From contig NC_010424.1 of the NCBI RefSeq assembly GCF_000018425.1, positions 558,001-622,000 on the forward strand: 64,000 nt of DNA. The letters are read 5' to 3'. The notes under the pieces were generated by a model. The model was not told the origin of the DNA, did not search any database, and saw nothing but the letters and a program-made list of their open reading frames with translations. The translations under genes were made by a program, and so were the position numbers. The DNA comes from Candidatus Desulforudis audaxviator MP104C. GTDB taxonomy: Bacteria > Bacillota > Desulfotomaculia > Desulfotomaculales > Desulforudaceae. Positions 36,694-45,718 of the stretch are shown here, one piece after another; position 1 is the stretch's first letter; each line of letters begins with the position of its first letter.

Positions 36694-37493
36694 GCCACGC
36701 CGTGAGCATCCTGGTCACGACCTCCATCCGGCCGCGCCGGGCGCAGCGGTTGCAGGCCGAGGAGATAAGCCGTACGCTGGGTTTGCCGTACGTGTCCCGC
36801 AGCCGCGAAAGCCTGGAGGCCCTGCGCAGAAAATCCGGGGCGGAAGCGGTGGTGGTAGTGTCCCGCAACCGCGTGGGGCTGGTGTTCGCCGGGAGGGAGT
36901 TTTTCTTTCATCCCGGACTGGGCAAGGTGCGCATAAGAAGAATAGAGGCTGGGAAAACTGACCAGATGATACAAGCTATGGGGCTCAAGGCCGGGGACAG
37001 CGTGCTGGACTGCACGCTGGGTCTGGGGGCCGACGCCTTGGTCGCCAGTCACGTGGTGGGTGCCGGGGGCCGGGTGGTGGGGCTGGAAGTCGTGCCCGTG
37101 GTCGCGATGCTGGTGCGGTGCGGCCTGGAGAATTACGCGGGCGGCGGCCCGCCGGCCGAGGCGATGCGGCGGGTGGAGGTTGTGACGGCCGACCACCGGG
37201 AGTACCTGCAGGCTCTGGAGAACGACAGTTTTGACGTGGTCTATTTCGATCCCATGTTCCGGGTGCCCCGTCATGCTTCGAGCGCGATGGAACCGCTGCG
37301 GCCGTTGGCCGACGCGCGGGCGCTCGATCCGGAGTCGGTTGGTGAGGCAGTCCGCGTGGCGCGCCGGCGGGTGGTGCTGAAGGAGCGGGCGGGCAGCCCC
37401 GAGTTCGAACGTCTCGGCTTCCGGCGGATCACCGGGGGCCGCTATTCACCGGTGGCCTACGGGATCATCGCAAAGGACGGGGATGAGGCGTGA
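36690..37493 (+). CDS. class I SAM-dependent methyltransferase (RsmJ-like)
   Basis: The 267-residue protein has a short N-terminal domain, then VLDCTLGLGADALVASHVVG (SAM motif I), VVGLEVVPVV and FDVVYFDPMFRVPRH (DPM.. catalytic region as in N/O-methyltransferases of the RsmJ group). The start ATG overlaps the mutL TGA (ATGA), so it is translationally coupled. Substrate not known; rRNA is a reasonable guess. Confidence 0.75.
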   Translation: MSHAVSILVTTSIRPRRAQRLQAEEISRTLGLPYVSRSRESLEALRRKSGAEAVVVVSRNRVGLVFAGREFFFHPGLGKVRIRRIEAGKTDQMIQAMGLKAGDSVLDCTLGLGADALVASHVVGAGGRVVGLEVVPVVAMLVRCGLENYAGGGPPAEAMRRVEVVTADHREYLQALENDSFDVVYFDPMFRVPRHASSAMEPLRPLADARALDPESVGEAVRVARRRVVLKERAGSPEFERLGFRRITGGRYSPVAYGIIAKDGDEA

Positions 37494-38422
37494 CCGTGCC
37501 GCCCCCGCTGGTCGTAATCACCGGACCCACGGCCACGGGGAAAACCGAAGTCGGCATCAATGTCGCCCTGGCCTGCGGCGGAGAGATCGTTTCGGCCGAT
37601 TCGATGATGGTCTACCGGGGGATGGATATCGGCACGGCCAAACCGTCCGCTTCCGAGATGCGGGGTGTACCGCACCACCTGATCGACGTCGTGGACCCGG
37701 ATGAGGAGTTCAATGTGGCGCGGTACCAGCAACTGGCCGGGGAGGCAATAGTCGGTATTCTCGGGCGGAAACGGGTTCCGCTGCTGGTCGGCGGCACGGG
37801 CCTTTACATCCGGTCGGTGGTCGAAGACTACCGGTTTCCGGTACGGGCCGACCGGCGGCTTAGAAACAGATTGCAGGAAGCGGCCGAGCTTTACGGGTGT
37901 GCGCGCCTGCACCGCCATCTGGCGGTGGTCGACCCCGTTACCGCCCGTCGGCTGCATCCGAACGACCAGCGCCGGATCATCCGCGCTCTGGAGGTGTACT
38001 ACCAGTCGGGGATCCCCTTCAGCCGCTATCCGGACCGGCGGGACAGGGCGCCGAAGTACCTTCCGGTCATGTTCGGGCTGAACATGGAACGGGGCCGGCT
38101 CTACCGGCGGATCGAAGACCGGGTCGACGCCATGATCCGGGCGGGGCTGGTGCGGGAAGTACAGTCCCTGCTGGAAAAGGGTTACGGTCCCGAACTAGTG
38201 GCGATGAAGGGGTTGGGCTACAAGGAAATCGCGGCCCATCTCCGCGGGAGTCTAACACTTGAGGAAGCGATCCATATACTGAAGAGAAACACCCGCCGGT
38301 TCGCCAAACGCCAGCTGACCTGGTTCCGGAGAGACGAGCAGATTCGCTGGCTGGACGTGGAGGAATGCGGCGGCCCGGTGGGAGCGGCCCGAGAAATTGT
38401 TGGTTCTATTGAGCAGGAGTAA
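37490..38422 (+). CDS. miaA: tRNA dimethylallyltransferase
   Basis: The 310-residue enzyme adds the isopentenyl group to A37. P-loop GPTATGKTEVG, SADSMMVYRGMDIGTAKPS, HHLIDVVDPDEEFNVARY, GGTGLYIRSV, NDQRRIIRALEVYYQSG and the C-terminal QLTWFRRDEQIRWLD are all typical. GTG 37490 overlaps the upstream TGA by 4 bp. MiaB acts on its product. Confidence 0.96.
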   Translation: MTVPPPLVVITGPTATGKTEVGINVALACGGEIVSADSMMVYRGMDIGTAKPSASEMRGVPHHLIDVVDPDEEFNVARYQQLAGEAIVGILGRKRVPLLVGGTGLYIRSVVEDYRFPVRADRRLRNRLQEAAELYGCARLHRHLAVVDPVTARRLHPNDQRRIIRALEVYYQSGIPFSRYPDRRDRAPKYLPVMFGLNMERGRLYRRIEDRVDAMIRAGLVREVQSLLEKGYGPELVAMKGLGYKEIAAHLRGSLTLEEAIHILKRNTRRFAKRQLTWFRRDEQIRWLDVEECGGPVGAAREIVGSIEQE

Positions 38423-38473
38423 TCTCGTTTCCGGCGAAGGATAAATAAGACAATTTACCATGGAGGCACCCCG

Positions 38474-38725
38474 ATGAGCAAAACGCAGATCAACCTTCAG
38501 GACGCCTTTTTGAACCAGTTACGTAAGGAGAACATACCGGTCACCATTTTCCTGGTAAATGGTTTTCAACTTAAGGGCGCGGTACGGGGGTTTGACAACT
38601 TCACCGTGATCCTGGAGAGCGACGGCAAACAGTTGATGGTCTACAAACACGCGATTTCTACGGTGAGCCCGTCCCGACCGGTGAACACCAGCGCGACACC
38701 TGAACACAGAAATGTCGGACAGTAG
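38474..38725 (+). CDS. hfq: RNA chaperone Hfq
   Basis: 83 residues with Sm1 ([40 protein letters not shown]) and Sm2 ([13 protein letters not shown], the YKH motif). GGAGG precedes the ATG. The miaA-hfq order is conserved in Firmicutes. A strong hairpin follows. Confidence 0.97.
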   Translation: MSKTQINLQDAFLNQLRKENIPVTIFLVNGFQLKGAVRGFDNFTVILESDGKQLMVYKHAISTVSPSRPVNTSATPEHRNVGQ

Positions 38726-38749
38726 GGGCCCTTCCCAGGAAGGGCCCCT
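38724..38749 (+). terminator. hairpin after hfq
   Basis: AGGGGCCCTTCC and GGAAGGGCCCCT are perfect complements over 12 bp. The T-tail is short (TTGCTG), so read-through into the next gene is likely. The hairpin also argues against an upstream start for that gene. Confidence 0.6.
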
Positions 38750-38762
38750 TGCTGAGAAGCGG

Positions 38763-40013
38763 ATGAACGATCGATTGCTTATGTTGGCGGACGAGGTGGA
38801 ACAAGAAATCACCGGTGTCTGCCGCGAGATTGAAAAGACGGCCTTTTTCAACCACCAAAAAGTGCTGGCCGCCTTTCACGAACAACGGGTGAGTGAAGCT
38901 CACTTTCGGGGTACCACCGGCTACGGGTACGGCGACCTGGGCCGGGAAGTACTGGAACGGGTCTGGGCGCGTATTTTCGGCGCCGAATCAGCCCTGGTCC
39001 GGCTGCAGATTGTTTCCGGCACCCACGCGCTGGCGGTCGGATTGTTCGGACTATGCCGCCCCGGGGACGAACTGGTGGCAGTCGGCAAACCATACGACAC
39101 CCTGGAACGGGTGATCGGTATCCGGGAGGCTCCGGGGTCTCTTGCGGAAATGGGCGTCAGTTACCGCCAGGTCGATTTGAGTCCGGACGGGGAACCCGAC
39201 CCGGAGGGGTTGCTTGCCGCGCTCGGCCCGCGGACCAGGGTGATACTCCTGCAGCGGTCCAGGGGTTATGAATGGCGTTCGCCTTTGCATCTGGAGGCAA
39301 TGGCCCGGTTGATCGACGCGGTGAAGCTGCGGTTTCCGCGTGTCTGCGTGGTCGTGGACAACTGCTACGGGGAATTCGTCGAAACCCGGGAACCCTGCCA
39401 GGTCGGAGCGGACCTGGTGTGCGGATCGTTGATCAAAAATCCGGGCGGCGGGCTGGCACCGAGTGGCGGCTATCTGGCCGGTTCGGCGGAATGTGTGGAA
39501 CTGGCGGCCGCCAGGCTTACTGCTCCGGGACTGGGGCGGGCGGTGGGGGCGTCTCTGGGGGATTTGCGGCTTCTGTTCCAGGGTCTGTACCTGGCCCCGC
39601 ATTTTGTGGCTGAGGCGTTGAAGGGGGCCGTTTTCGCCGCCCGCCTGTTTGAGCGGCTCGGCTATGAGGTCCGGCCCGGTTTTGCGGACCGGCGTACCGA
39701 CATTGTGCAGGCCATCCGCCTGGGGACGGCGGAGCGGGTGGTCGCCTTCTGCCGGGGCATTCAGAAGGCTTCGCCGGTGGATGCCCACGCCGTGCCCGAA
39801 CCGGCACCCCTGCCCGGCTACCGGGACGGGGTGGTGATGGCCGCCGGCACCTTCGTGCAGGGCGCGTCACTGGAACTGAGCGCCGATGCTCCGCTTCGCG
39901 AGCCTTTCGCCGTCTACCTGCAGGGCGGGTTTTCCCGGGAATACGTAAAACTCGGGGTACTTGCCGCGGCCCGGGAACTGGAAGCGAGCGGCGGACCTTC
40001 AATAAGTCGATGA
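38763..40013 (+). CDS. PLP-dependent methionine gamma-lyase family protein (YnbB type)
   Basis: The 416-residue fold-type I PLP enzyme is of the 'aluminium resistance'/YnbB family. Motifs: HFRGTTGYGYGDLGRE, IVSGTHALAVGLFGL, VVDNCYGEFVETREP with the cofactor Asp, and GSLIKNPGGGLAPSGGYLAG with the Schiff-base Lys. The place directly behind hfq matches ynbB in Bacillus. Likely substrate is a sulfur amino acid (inference). Confidence 0.85.
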   Translation: MNDRLLMLADEVEQEITGVCREIEKTAFFNHQKVLAAFHEQRVSEAHFRGTTGYGYGDLGREVLERVWARIFGAESALVRLQIVSGTHALAVGLFGLCRPGDELVAVGKPYDTLERVIGIREAPGSLAEMGVSYRQVDLSPDGEPDPEGLLAALGPRTRVILLQRSRGYEWRSPLHLEAMARLIDAVKLRFPRVCVVVDNCYGEFVETREPCQVGADLVCGSLIKNPGGGLAPSGGYLAGSAECVELAAARLTAPGLGRAVGASLGDLRLLFQGLYLAPHFVAEALKGAVFAARLFERLGYEVRPGFADRRTDIVQAIRLGTAERVVAFCRGIQKASPVDAHAVPEPAPLPGYRDGVVMAAGTFVQGASLELSADAPLREPFAVYLQGGFSREYVKLGVLAAARELEASGGPSISR

Positions 40014-40026
40014 GGTGATGAATCTG

Positions 40027-40941
40027 ATGAAAGACCTGGTCATCATCGGCGGTGGTCCCGGGGGCCTGACCTGTGGGATATACGCCGTGCGGTCGGGGCT
40101 GGACGTTGTACTGTACGAGCGGAGCGCTCTGGGCGGCAGCGTCCTTTCCGCCGAGAAGGTCGAAAACTATCCCGGGTTTCCGGGCGGTATCAGCGGTCCC
40201 GACCTGATTGCCCGGATGGAGGAGCATGCGCTTCAGATCGGTCTGCCGATAGAGTTCACCGAGGTGCACGAGATCACGCCCGACAACAGCCATTACCGCC
40301 TGCGCACCCGAGACGGAGAGGTCTCCACCCGGGTGGTGGTGATCGCCACCGGGACCGGACCCCGCCCCCTGGGGGTGCAGGGCGAGGACCGTCTACGGGG
40401 ACGCGGTGTCTCCTATTGCGCGGTGTGTGACGGCGCCTTTTTCCGGGACCAGCCGGTGGCCGTGGTCGGGGGTGGGGACGCAGCCGTCGAGGAGGCGCAC
40501 TACCTCTCCCGGTTTGCCTCCCGCGTTTACCTGGTGCACCCCCGGGAGAGCATCAAGCGCTCGCGGGTCGGGCAGCGGAGAATCGAAGAAAACCGGAAGA
40601 TTGAAACGGTGCCCAACACCAGGGTGCTGGCCATCAGCGGGGACAGAGCGGTGGACGGGATTGTGCTGGAAAACATCCAGACCGGGGAAAAGTGGAATCT
40701 GAAGGTGGACGGAGTATTCGTCTACGTGGGCATTCAGCCGAACAGCTACCTGGTTGAGAAGCTCGTGGACCTCGATAACCGCCGGTTTATTATCACCGAC
40801 TCGCATATGCGCACCTCCCGGCCCGGGATTTACGCGGTGGGTGACGTGCGCCGCACCCCGCTGCGGCAGATCGCTACCGCGGTAGGCGATGGGGCGATAG
40901 CGGCCATCTGGGCCGAGAAGTATATTACTTCACTTTCCTGA
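40027..40941 (+). CDS. trxB: thioredoxin reductase family flavoprotein
   Basis: 304 residues: FAD site LVIIGGGPGGLTCGIYAVRSG, redox pair CAVCDGAFF, NAD(P) site VAVVGGGDAAVEEAHYLSR, C-terminal GIYAVGDVRRTPLRQIATAV. ATG 40027 is 9 bp after GAGGTG and is preferred over in-frame GTG/ATG codons at 40015-40018. Closely follows the PLP lyase (14 bp). Confidence 0.88.
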   Translation: MKDLVIIGGGPGGLTCGIYAVRSGLDVVLYERSALGGSVLSAEKVENYPGFPGGISGPDLIARMEEHALQIGLPIEFTEVHEITPDNSHYRLRTRDGEVSTRVVVIATGTGPRPLGVQGEDRLRGRGVSYCAVCDGAFFRDQPVAVVGGGDAAVEEAHYLSRFASRVYLVHPRESIKRSRVGQRRIEENRKIETVPNTRVLAISGDRAVDGIVLENIQTGEKWNLKVDGVFVYVGIQPNSYLVEKLVDLDNRRFIITDSHMRTSRPGIYAVGDVRRTPLRQIATAVGDGAIAAIWAEKYITSLS

Positions 40942-41033
40942 CCGTCCGGCGGACTCGGATGGTTTCAGGGCTTACCTGTGTTCGGCCCGGCAAAAACACG
41001 GTTTTACCGGGCCCGATTCGTTTCACCGGGGCA

Positions 41034-41062
41034 TAAAAAACGCTGTACCGAAGCGGTACAGC
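41034..41062 (-). terminator. terminator of the nitrilase-family gene
   Basis: GCTGTACCG-AAG-CGGTACAGC; on the minus strand it is followed by GTTTTTTATG. It lies about 75 bp beyond the stop at 41139. Confidence 0.75.
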
Positions 41063-41138
41063 AGAAAGGGAGAGGAGTTAGGTTGTTACTGGGTCCGGTA
41101 GAATTATAACCAGCAATGGGTGTTATCATACATTTTCA

Positions 41139-41957
41139 CTAAAATTTAATTAAGGTAGACTTTTCGGTCCGGTGCAGGGGCAGCTTTTTCCGAACCTCCG
41201 CGACCTGGCCCAAGTCTATCTCGGCCAGGAGCACCGTCTCCCGCTCACCGGCGCAGGCAATTACCTCAGCCCAGGGGTTCACGACCAGCGAATGGCCGTA
41301 GTAGGGGTACGGACTGTCCTCCGTCCAGGCCGGGCCGGCGCCGGCCACAAACACCTGGTTATCGACGGCCCGGGCCCGCAGCAGCAACTCCCAGTGCGGA
41401 GGGCCGGTGAAGGTGTTGAAGGCGGCGGGGGCGACAATCAGCTCCGCACCGCGTGCCGCCAGGTCCCGGAACAATTCTGGAAACCGGAGGTCGAAGCAGA
41501 TGGCCACGCCGAAAGTGACCAGGGGCGTGACAAAGACGGTGGGCGGACCGGTTCCGGGGGACAGGGTGTCCGATTCCCGGAAAACCAGGTCATCCGTCTC
41601 AATGTTGAACAGGTGCAGCTTGCGCTGGCGGCCGAGCATCCGCCCGTCGGGGCCGTAGACGAAGCAGGTGTTGTAGGTGCGCCCGTCCTCCGCTTCCGGA
41701 ATTGAGCCGCCGATCAGGTACACGCCCAACTCCCGGGCGGTGCTGGTCAGCATTCGGAAGGTATCCCCGTCCGGGCAGGTTTCGGCGAAGCGGGTGAAGA
41801 ACTCGTGCTGGTAGGGGCAGTTGAACATTTCAGGCAGCACCACGACCCGGGCCCCGGCCCGCGCGGCTTCAGCCGCCATTTGACGGGCCCGGCTCAGATT
41901 TTGCTCCTTGCTCGCGGTCACCGGCATCTGACAGATACCGAGCTTTATTACGCCCAT
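41139..41957 (-). CDS. nitrilase-superfamily amidase (omega-amidase like)
   Basis: 272 residues with the Glu-Lys-Cys triad in VVLPEMFNCPYQH, GRQRKLHLFNIETD and VAICFDLRFPELFRDLA. The ...YQHEFF.., SDTLSPG and DLRFPELFR features match Nit2-type omega-amidases, which hydrolyse 2-oxoglutaramate/2-oxosuccinamate. GGTGGAGGTGGGTC precedes ATG 41957. Monocistronic. Confidence 0.85.
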   Translation of the reverse strand: MGVIKLGICQMPVTASKEQNLSRARQMAAEAARAGARVVVLPEMFNCPYQHEFFTRFAETCPDGDTFRMLTSTARELGVYLIGGSIPEAEDGRTYNTCFVYGPDGRMLGRQRKLHLFNIETDDLVFRESDTLSPGTGPPTVFVTPLVTFGVAICFDLRFPELFRDLAARGAELIVAPAAFNTFTGPPHWELLLRARAVDNQVFVAGAGPAWTEDSPYPYYGHSLVVNPWAEVIACAGERETVLLAEIDLGQVAEVRKKLPLHRTEKSTLIKF

Positions 41958-42106
41958 GACCCACCTCCACCGCCCGGTTATGGTAGAATCTGAGTATCTC
42001 CGGGAACCGGCGGTTTTATTATAGGGTGTTTAGCGGCGGTGGTAAAACACCCGATCGGGTCCTGAGAAGGCCCGGTGGGCTTTTGGGAAAGGAGAGGCGG
42101 CGGGGA

Positions 42107-42481
42107 ATGCAGTTGTTTTTGTTTTTTGGGTTGCTGTTTGCCTTCCTGGTGGCGGTGTTCGCGGTGCAGAATGCGGACCCGGTGGATATTGAGTTCCTGT
42201 TCTGGTGGGTGAAGGATGTTTCCCTCTCCCTGGTCGTTCTCGGATCGGTGTTCGCAGGAGCCCTGATCGCCCTGGTGTTGGGTTTTGCGCGCCAGTTCCG
42301 GATGGCCAGGCGGATCAAGGAGCTGACGGCCAAACTGGCCGGATATGAAATGGGTTCCAAAGGCACACCGAGGCCCGAAAAACAACACAAGCCGGCGGCT
42401 GCAGGTGAAGCCCGCCCGGGGCCGGAGCCAGGAGGCGACGCGCCCGCGGAAAAAGAGGCGGGGCCTGGAATCCGGGAGTAA
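42107..42481 (+). CDS. LapA-domain membrane protein
   Basis: The 124-residue protein has two helices (LFLFFGLLFAFLVAVFAVQN and LVVLGSVFAGALIALVLGFA) around ADPVDIEFLFWWV, the LapA/YciS (DUF1049) pattern. A short coiled segment and a Pro/Lys/Glu-rich tail follow. AAAGGAGAGG lies upstream of ATG 42107. Probably cotranscribed with the helicase gene 12 bp further on. Confidence 0.8.
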   Translation: MQLFLFFGLLFAFLVAVFAVQNADPVDIEFLFWWVKDVSLSLVVLGSVFAGALIALVLGFARQFRMARRIKELTAKLAGYEMGSKGTPRPEKQHKPAAAGEARPGPEPGGDAPAEKEAGPGIRE

Positions 42482-42493
42482 GGGGAGTGAGCG

Positions 42494-45259
42494 GTGTCCC
42501 GCACGTTTGTGGTGCTGGACTTGGAAACCACCGGCCTCGATCCTCAAGCAGACGAGATTGTTGAGGTCGGCTTGGTGCGTGTCGAGGACGGGAAGCCCGG
42601 AGCGGTTTTCCACGCCCTGGTGCGCCCCTCGCGACCTTTGCCGGCGCGGATCAAGAGCCTGACCGGCCTGGACGATGCCGACCTGGCGGAAAGGCCGGAT
42701 TGGTCCGAAGTGCGCCCGGCGGTGACCGCCTTCCTCGGGAATGAGCCGGTGGTCGGGCACCACGTGCATTTTGACCTGGCCTTCCTGGAAAGGCACGCCG
42801 GGTACCGGGCAACGCAGGCGTACGACACCGTGGACCTGGCGCGGCTGGTGCTGCCCGGACTGCCGTCGTACCGCCTGGAGTTGCTGTGTGCGCACCTGGA
42901 CCTGCCTGAACGGCCGGGCCACCGCGCCATGGAGGACGCCCGGGCGGCGGCCGGGCTGTTCACGGCGCTCCTGGAAAGGTTTTGCCGCCTCGAATTCACC
43001 ACCCAGGCCACGGTGCACCGCATCCTGTCCCAGACCCCCGGTTCTCCCTGGTTCCCGCTGGTGGACGCGGCGGTGCGGTTGGGGATCAAGACCCTTCCGG
43101 ACCACGGAATCCAGGCGGCAGGCGACGGTGATTGGCCCGCCGCGGTTCCGGCGGTCGGGGCCGGGGTCAAGACCGTACCCGGGTTCGGCCCGCAGGCCGT
43201 TGAAGCGTTCCTGGGGCCCGGCGGTGTGCTGACCCGTCACTTCGCCGACTTTGAATACCGGCGGCCGCAAATGCAGGTTGCACTGGCGGTGGGCCGGGCG
43301 CTGGAGGAGCAGACCGTCCTCACGGTGGAAGCCGGCACCGGGACCGGCAAGTCTTTCGCCTACCTGGTGCCGGCCGCGCTCTGGGCCCTGGACGGGGGAC
43401 GCCGGGTGGTGGTGTCGACCCATACGGTCAACCTTCAGGACCAGTTGATGGAAAAAGACCTACCGCTTCTCGGCCGGGCGCTAGACGCGCCGCTCAAGAC
43501 CGTGCTCCTGAAAGGCCGGGGGCACTATCTCTGCCTGCGGCGTTGGGGAGCGGCCGTGAATGAACAGAGCTTTTTACCCGACGAGGGCTTCTTGTATGCC
43601 CGCATTGCGGTGTGGCTGGCCCGGACGAAAACCGGAGACCGGGCCGAACTCAGCCTGCGGCCGGAGGAAAAGGGATTCTGGGACGGAGTGGCCGCGGGAG
43701 ACTGGGGCTGCGCGCACGCGTACTGCCGTTTCAACAGTGTCTGTTTCTTGCAGCGGGCCCGGCGGGCCGCCGAACAGGCGCACCTGGTGATCACCAACCA
43801 TTCACTCCTGCTTTCCGACCTGAAGATGGAAAACCGACTGCTGCCGGCATACGACGCCCTGGTGCTGGACGAAGCACACCACCTCGAGGGGGTGGCCACC
43901 GAGCAACTGGGGACCACCGTATCGCGGGGCGCGCTGGAACGGTGGGTGGAGGGGCTGAACCGGCTGACCGGAAGAATCGGCGAGTTCTACCCGGACAACC
44001 GGGATGAGTTTCTCCGGGACGGGGAGGCACTGCTGGCGGCGGTACGGCGTTTTTTCGCCCTGCTGGGTGCGCGTCTGCGGCGGCGGGAACTTCCGGAGGA
44101 AGACTTTGCGGCGGAGCGCCTCGGTCCGCGGGCCCTGGACGCGTGCCCGGAAACGGCGGGAAGTTACCTTGAACTTGCCGGGAGTCTGAAAGCCTACGTG
44201 CAACGGCTGTCTAGGGCGGTCGAGCGGCTGACCGACAGCACCGTGCCGGCGGTTCAGGAGGAACTGCGGGTGGGGCTCGAGCAGGAGTTGGCGGTTGGCA
44301 AGCGCTTGGCCAGCGACCTGGAGTTCGTATACGAGGCCGCCGATCCCGGGTATGTTTTCTGGCTCGAGGGCGGGGGGCGGCAGACCGCCGAGGGCGTGCT
44401 CCGCGCGGCGCCGGTCCACGTAGGGGAGCTCTTGCACGACGGCTTCTTCCGCTCCGGCAAGCCGGTCATTCTCACTTCGGCCACACTCACCGTCCAAAGT
44501 TCGTTCTCCTTTTTTGACGAGCGGGTGGGGCTTGAGCATTTGCCGCGGGACCTGCGGGGCAGCCTGATCGTTGGTTCTCCTTTCGCCTATGCCGAACAGG
44601 CCCTGCTGTACGTGGTGACCGACCTGCCCGACCCGGGAGACGGGGACGGGGCCTACCTGGACGCCGTCAGCGATGCCCTCGGGCGGATCGTCGGGGTCAC
44701 CCGGGGCCGGACGCTTGCACTATTTACCGCACATAAAGCGTTGCGCACCGCATATAGAAGACTGAAACCCGTCTTGGAAAAGCAAGGCTTGGAACTGTTG
44801 GGTCACGGCCTGGACGGGGGGCGGGCGCGTCTTTTGCAGTATTTCCGCAACACACCCCAGGCGGTGCTGTTTGGGGCCTCCAGTTTTTGGGAAGGGGTGG
44901 ACGTTCCGGGGGACGCGCTGTCCTGCCTGGTGATTGTGAAACTCCCGTTTGAACCGCCCAACCGCCCTGTGCTCCAGGCGCGGCGCGAGGAGGTCCGCCG
45001 GCGGGGCCGGAGTGACTTCAACGACCTGTGCCTACCGCAAGCCGTGCTCCGCCTGAAACAGGGTTTTGGACGCCTGATCCGTACCACCGCGGACCGGGGC
45101 GTGGTGATTATTTTGGATAACCGGCTGGTACGGAAAAGGTATGGCGCCCTGTTTTTGGAGTCCCTGCCGGCGGCGCCGATGCACGGGTCCCTGGAGGCAG
45201 GGCTGGAAGCGACGGCCGCGTTTCTTTTTGACGGCACGTTTGCGGCTTCAAAGCCATAA
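42494..45259 (+). CDS. dinG: DinG-type helicase with N-terminal DEDDh exonuclease
   Basis: 921 residues. The exonuclease domain (1-165) has VVLDLETTGLDP, HHVHFDLAFL and HRAMEDARAAAGL. The XPD-like helicase has Walker A EAGTGTGKSFAYLVP (about 277), DEAHHLEG (about 458), LTSATL, FGASSFWEGVDVPG and QGFGRLIRT. Cysteines YLCLRR, WGCAHAYCRFNSVC could hold a 4Fe-4S cluster as in XPD, although Bacillus DinG is reported to lack one. GTG start at 42494. Confidence 0.9.
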   Translation: MSRTFVVLDLETTGLDPQADEIVEVGLVRVEDGKPGAVFHALVRPSRPLPARIKSLTGLDDADLAERPDWSEVRPAVTAFLGNEPVVGHHVHFDLAFLERHAGYRATQAYDTVDLARLVLPGLPSYRLELLCAHLDLPERPGHRAMEDARAAAGLFTALLERFCRLEFTTQATVHRILSQTPGSPWFPLVDAAVRLGIKTLPDHGIQAAGDGDWPAAVPAVGAGVKTVPGFGPQAVEAFLGPGGVLTRHFADFEYRRPQMQVALAVGRALEEQTVLTVEAGTGTGKSFAYLVPAALWALDGGRRVVVSTHTVNLQDQLMEKDLPLLGRALDAPLKTVLLKGRGHYLCLRRWGAAVNEQSFLPDEGFLYARIAVWLARTKTGDRAELSLRPEEKGFWDGVAAGDWGCAHAYCRFNSVCFLQRARRAAEQAHLVITNHSLLLSDLKMENRLLPAYDALVLDEAHHLEGVATEQLGTTVSRGALERWVEGLNRLTGRIGEFYPDNRDEFLRDGEALLAAVRRFFALLGARLRRRELPEEDFAAERLGPRALDACPETAGSYLELAGSLKAYVQRLSRAVERLTDSTVPAVQEELRVGLEQELAVGKRLASDLEFVYEAADPGYVFWLEGGGRQTAEGVLRAAPVHVGELLHDGFFRSGKPVILTSATLTVQSSFSFFDERVGLEHLPRDLRGSLIVGSPFAYAEQALLYVVTDLPDPGDGDGAYLDAVSDALGRIVGVTRGRTLALFTAHKALRTAYRRLKPVLEKQGLELLGHGLDGGRARLLQYFRNTPQAVLFGASSFWEGVDVPGDALSCLVIVKLPFEPPNRPVLQARREEVRRRGRSDFNDLCLPQAVLRLKQGFGRLIRTTADRGVVIILDNRLVRKRYGALFLESLPAAPMHGSLEAGLEATAAFLFDGTFAASKP

Positions 45260-45293
45260 AATACTCTATCAACGCCTGGAGGAGGGAAAGGTC

Positions 45294-45359
45294 TTGCGTG
45301 TCTACTTCATTCGTCTCCCGGGTTTCCTGAAGTCGATTCTGGCAAAGATCATCAAGTAG
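45294..45359 (+). CDS. spoVM: stage V sporulation protein M (micropeptide)
   Basis: The 21-residue frame MRVYFIRLPGFLKSILAKII-K aligns by pattern with SpoVM of Bacillus (MKFYTIKLPKFLGGIVRAML...), an amphipathic peptide that senses forespore membrane curvature and anchors SpoIVA. The Pro in RLPGFL, needed for its shape, is kept. GGAGGAGGG lies 7 bp before the TTG start. It is five residues shorter than the Bacillus peptide. Confidence 0.8.
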   Translation: MRVYFIRLPGFLKSILAKIIK

Positions 45360-45385
45360 GAAGTCCAACCGCAAAAGGCGGGCAA

Positions 45386-45566
45386 AATCAAAAACCCGCT
45401 TTGGTTCTGCGGGTATAAGTTCTTCCGCTGGGGGCTCTTTCACGTGTTCCCCAGCCTTACCACGGAGCCGACACAGGGTGGAGCTGCGCCGTGTGGGGGG
45501 ACATCACCGCTCTCTCATCCACCAGAGAGCCTCCCCCGACCCTGCTCACGGGTCACACCGGATCCT
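45386..45566 (-). ncRNA. standalone structured RNA, about 180 nt
   Basis: On the minus strand a strong promoter (TATAAT at 45573-45578) predicts a 5' end near 45566 and the terminator at 45395-45413 a 3' end near 45386. There is no ORF with a ribosome site inside, and no minus-strand gene follows. Folding by eye gives a hairpin GCTCTCT/AGAGAGC inside GGGGGA/TCCCCC and a second hairpin GCTGGGG/CCCCAGC. A 6S-type RNA fits the size and bipartite stems, but I cannot confirm it; no SRP, RNase P or tmRNA hallmark is seen. Confidence 0.6.
45395..45413 (-). terminator. terminator of the small RNA
   Basis: On the minus strand CCCGC-AGAACCAAA-GCGGG is followed by TTTTTGATTTT. The + strand view shows a weaker stem that could also serve spoVM. 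Confidence 0.75.
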
Positions 45567-45572
45567 GTCTGC

Positions 45573-45601
45573 ATTATACCAGTCCGGAGCAGTCGTGACA
45601 A
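45573..45601 (-). promoter_or_regulatory. strong sigma-A promoter of the small RNA
   Basis: TTGTCA (45596-45601), a 17-bp spacer and a perfect TATAAT (45573-45578) read on the minus strand. Confidence 0.8.
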
Positions 45602-45718
45602 GGGGAAACCGAAAAAACGGCCCGCACATTTTTTAGAGGACTTTGGCCCTTGGCGGCGAAGATAATCGAAAACCAGGTTGTTATTTTTTTTGCTTTCAGG
45701 GCGGAGGAAACGGAGCAG

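Noticed and set aside
38712-38762. Upstream start for the PLP lyase at 38712
   Set aside because: It would begin inside hfq and translate through a perfect 12-bp hairpin; the ATG at 38763 is better placed.
45386-45566. SRP RNA, RNase P RNA, tmRNA or a riboswitch
   Set aside because: No GGAAGGA-type SRP loop, no RNase P or tmRNA hallmark, and no gene follows on the same strand that a riboswitch could control. A 6S RNA stays open.
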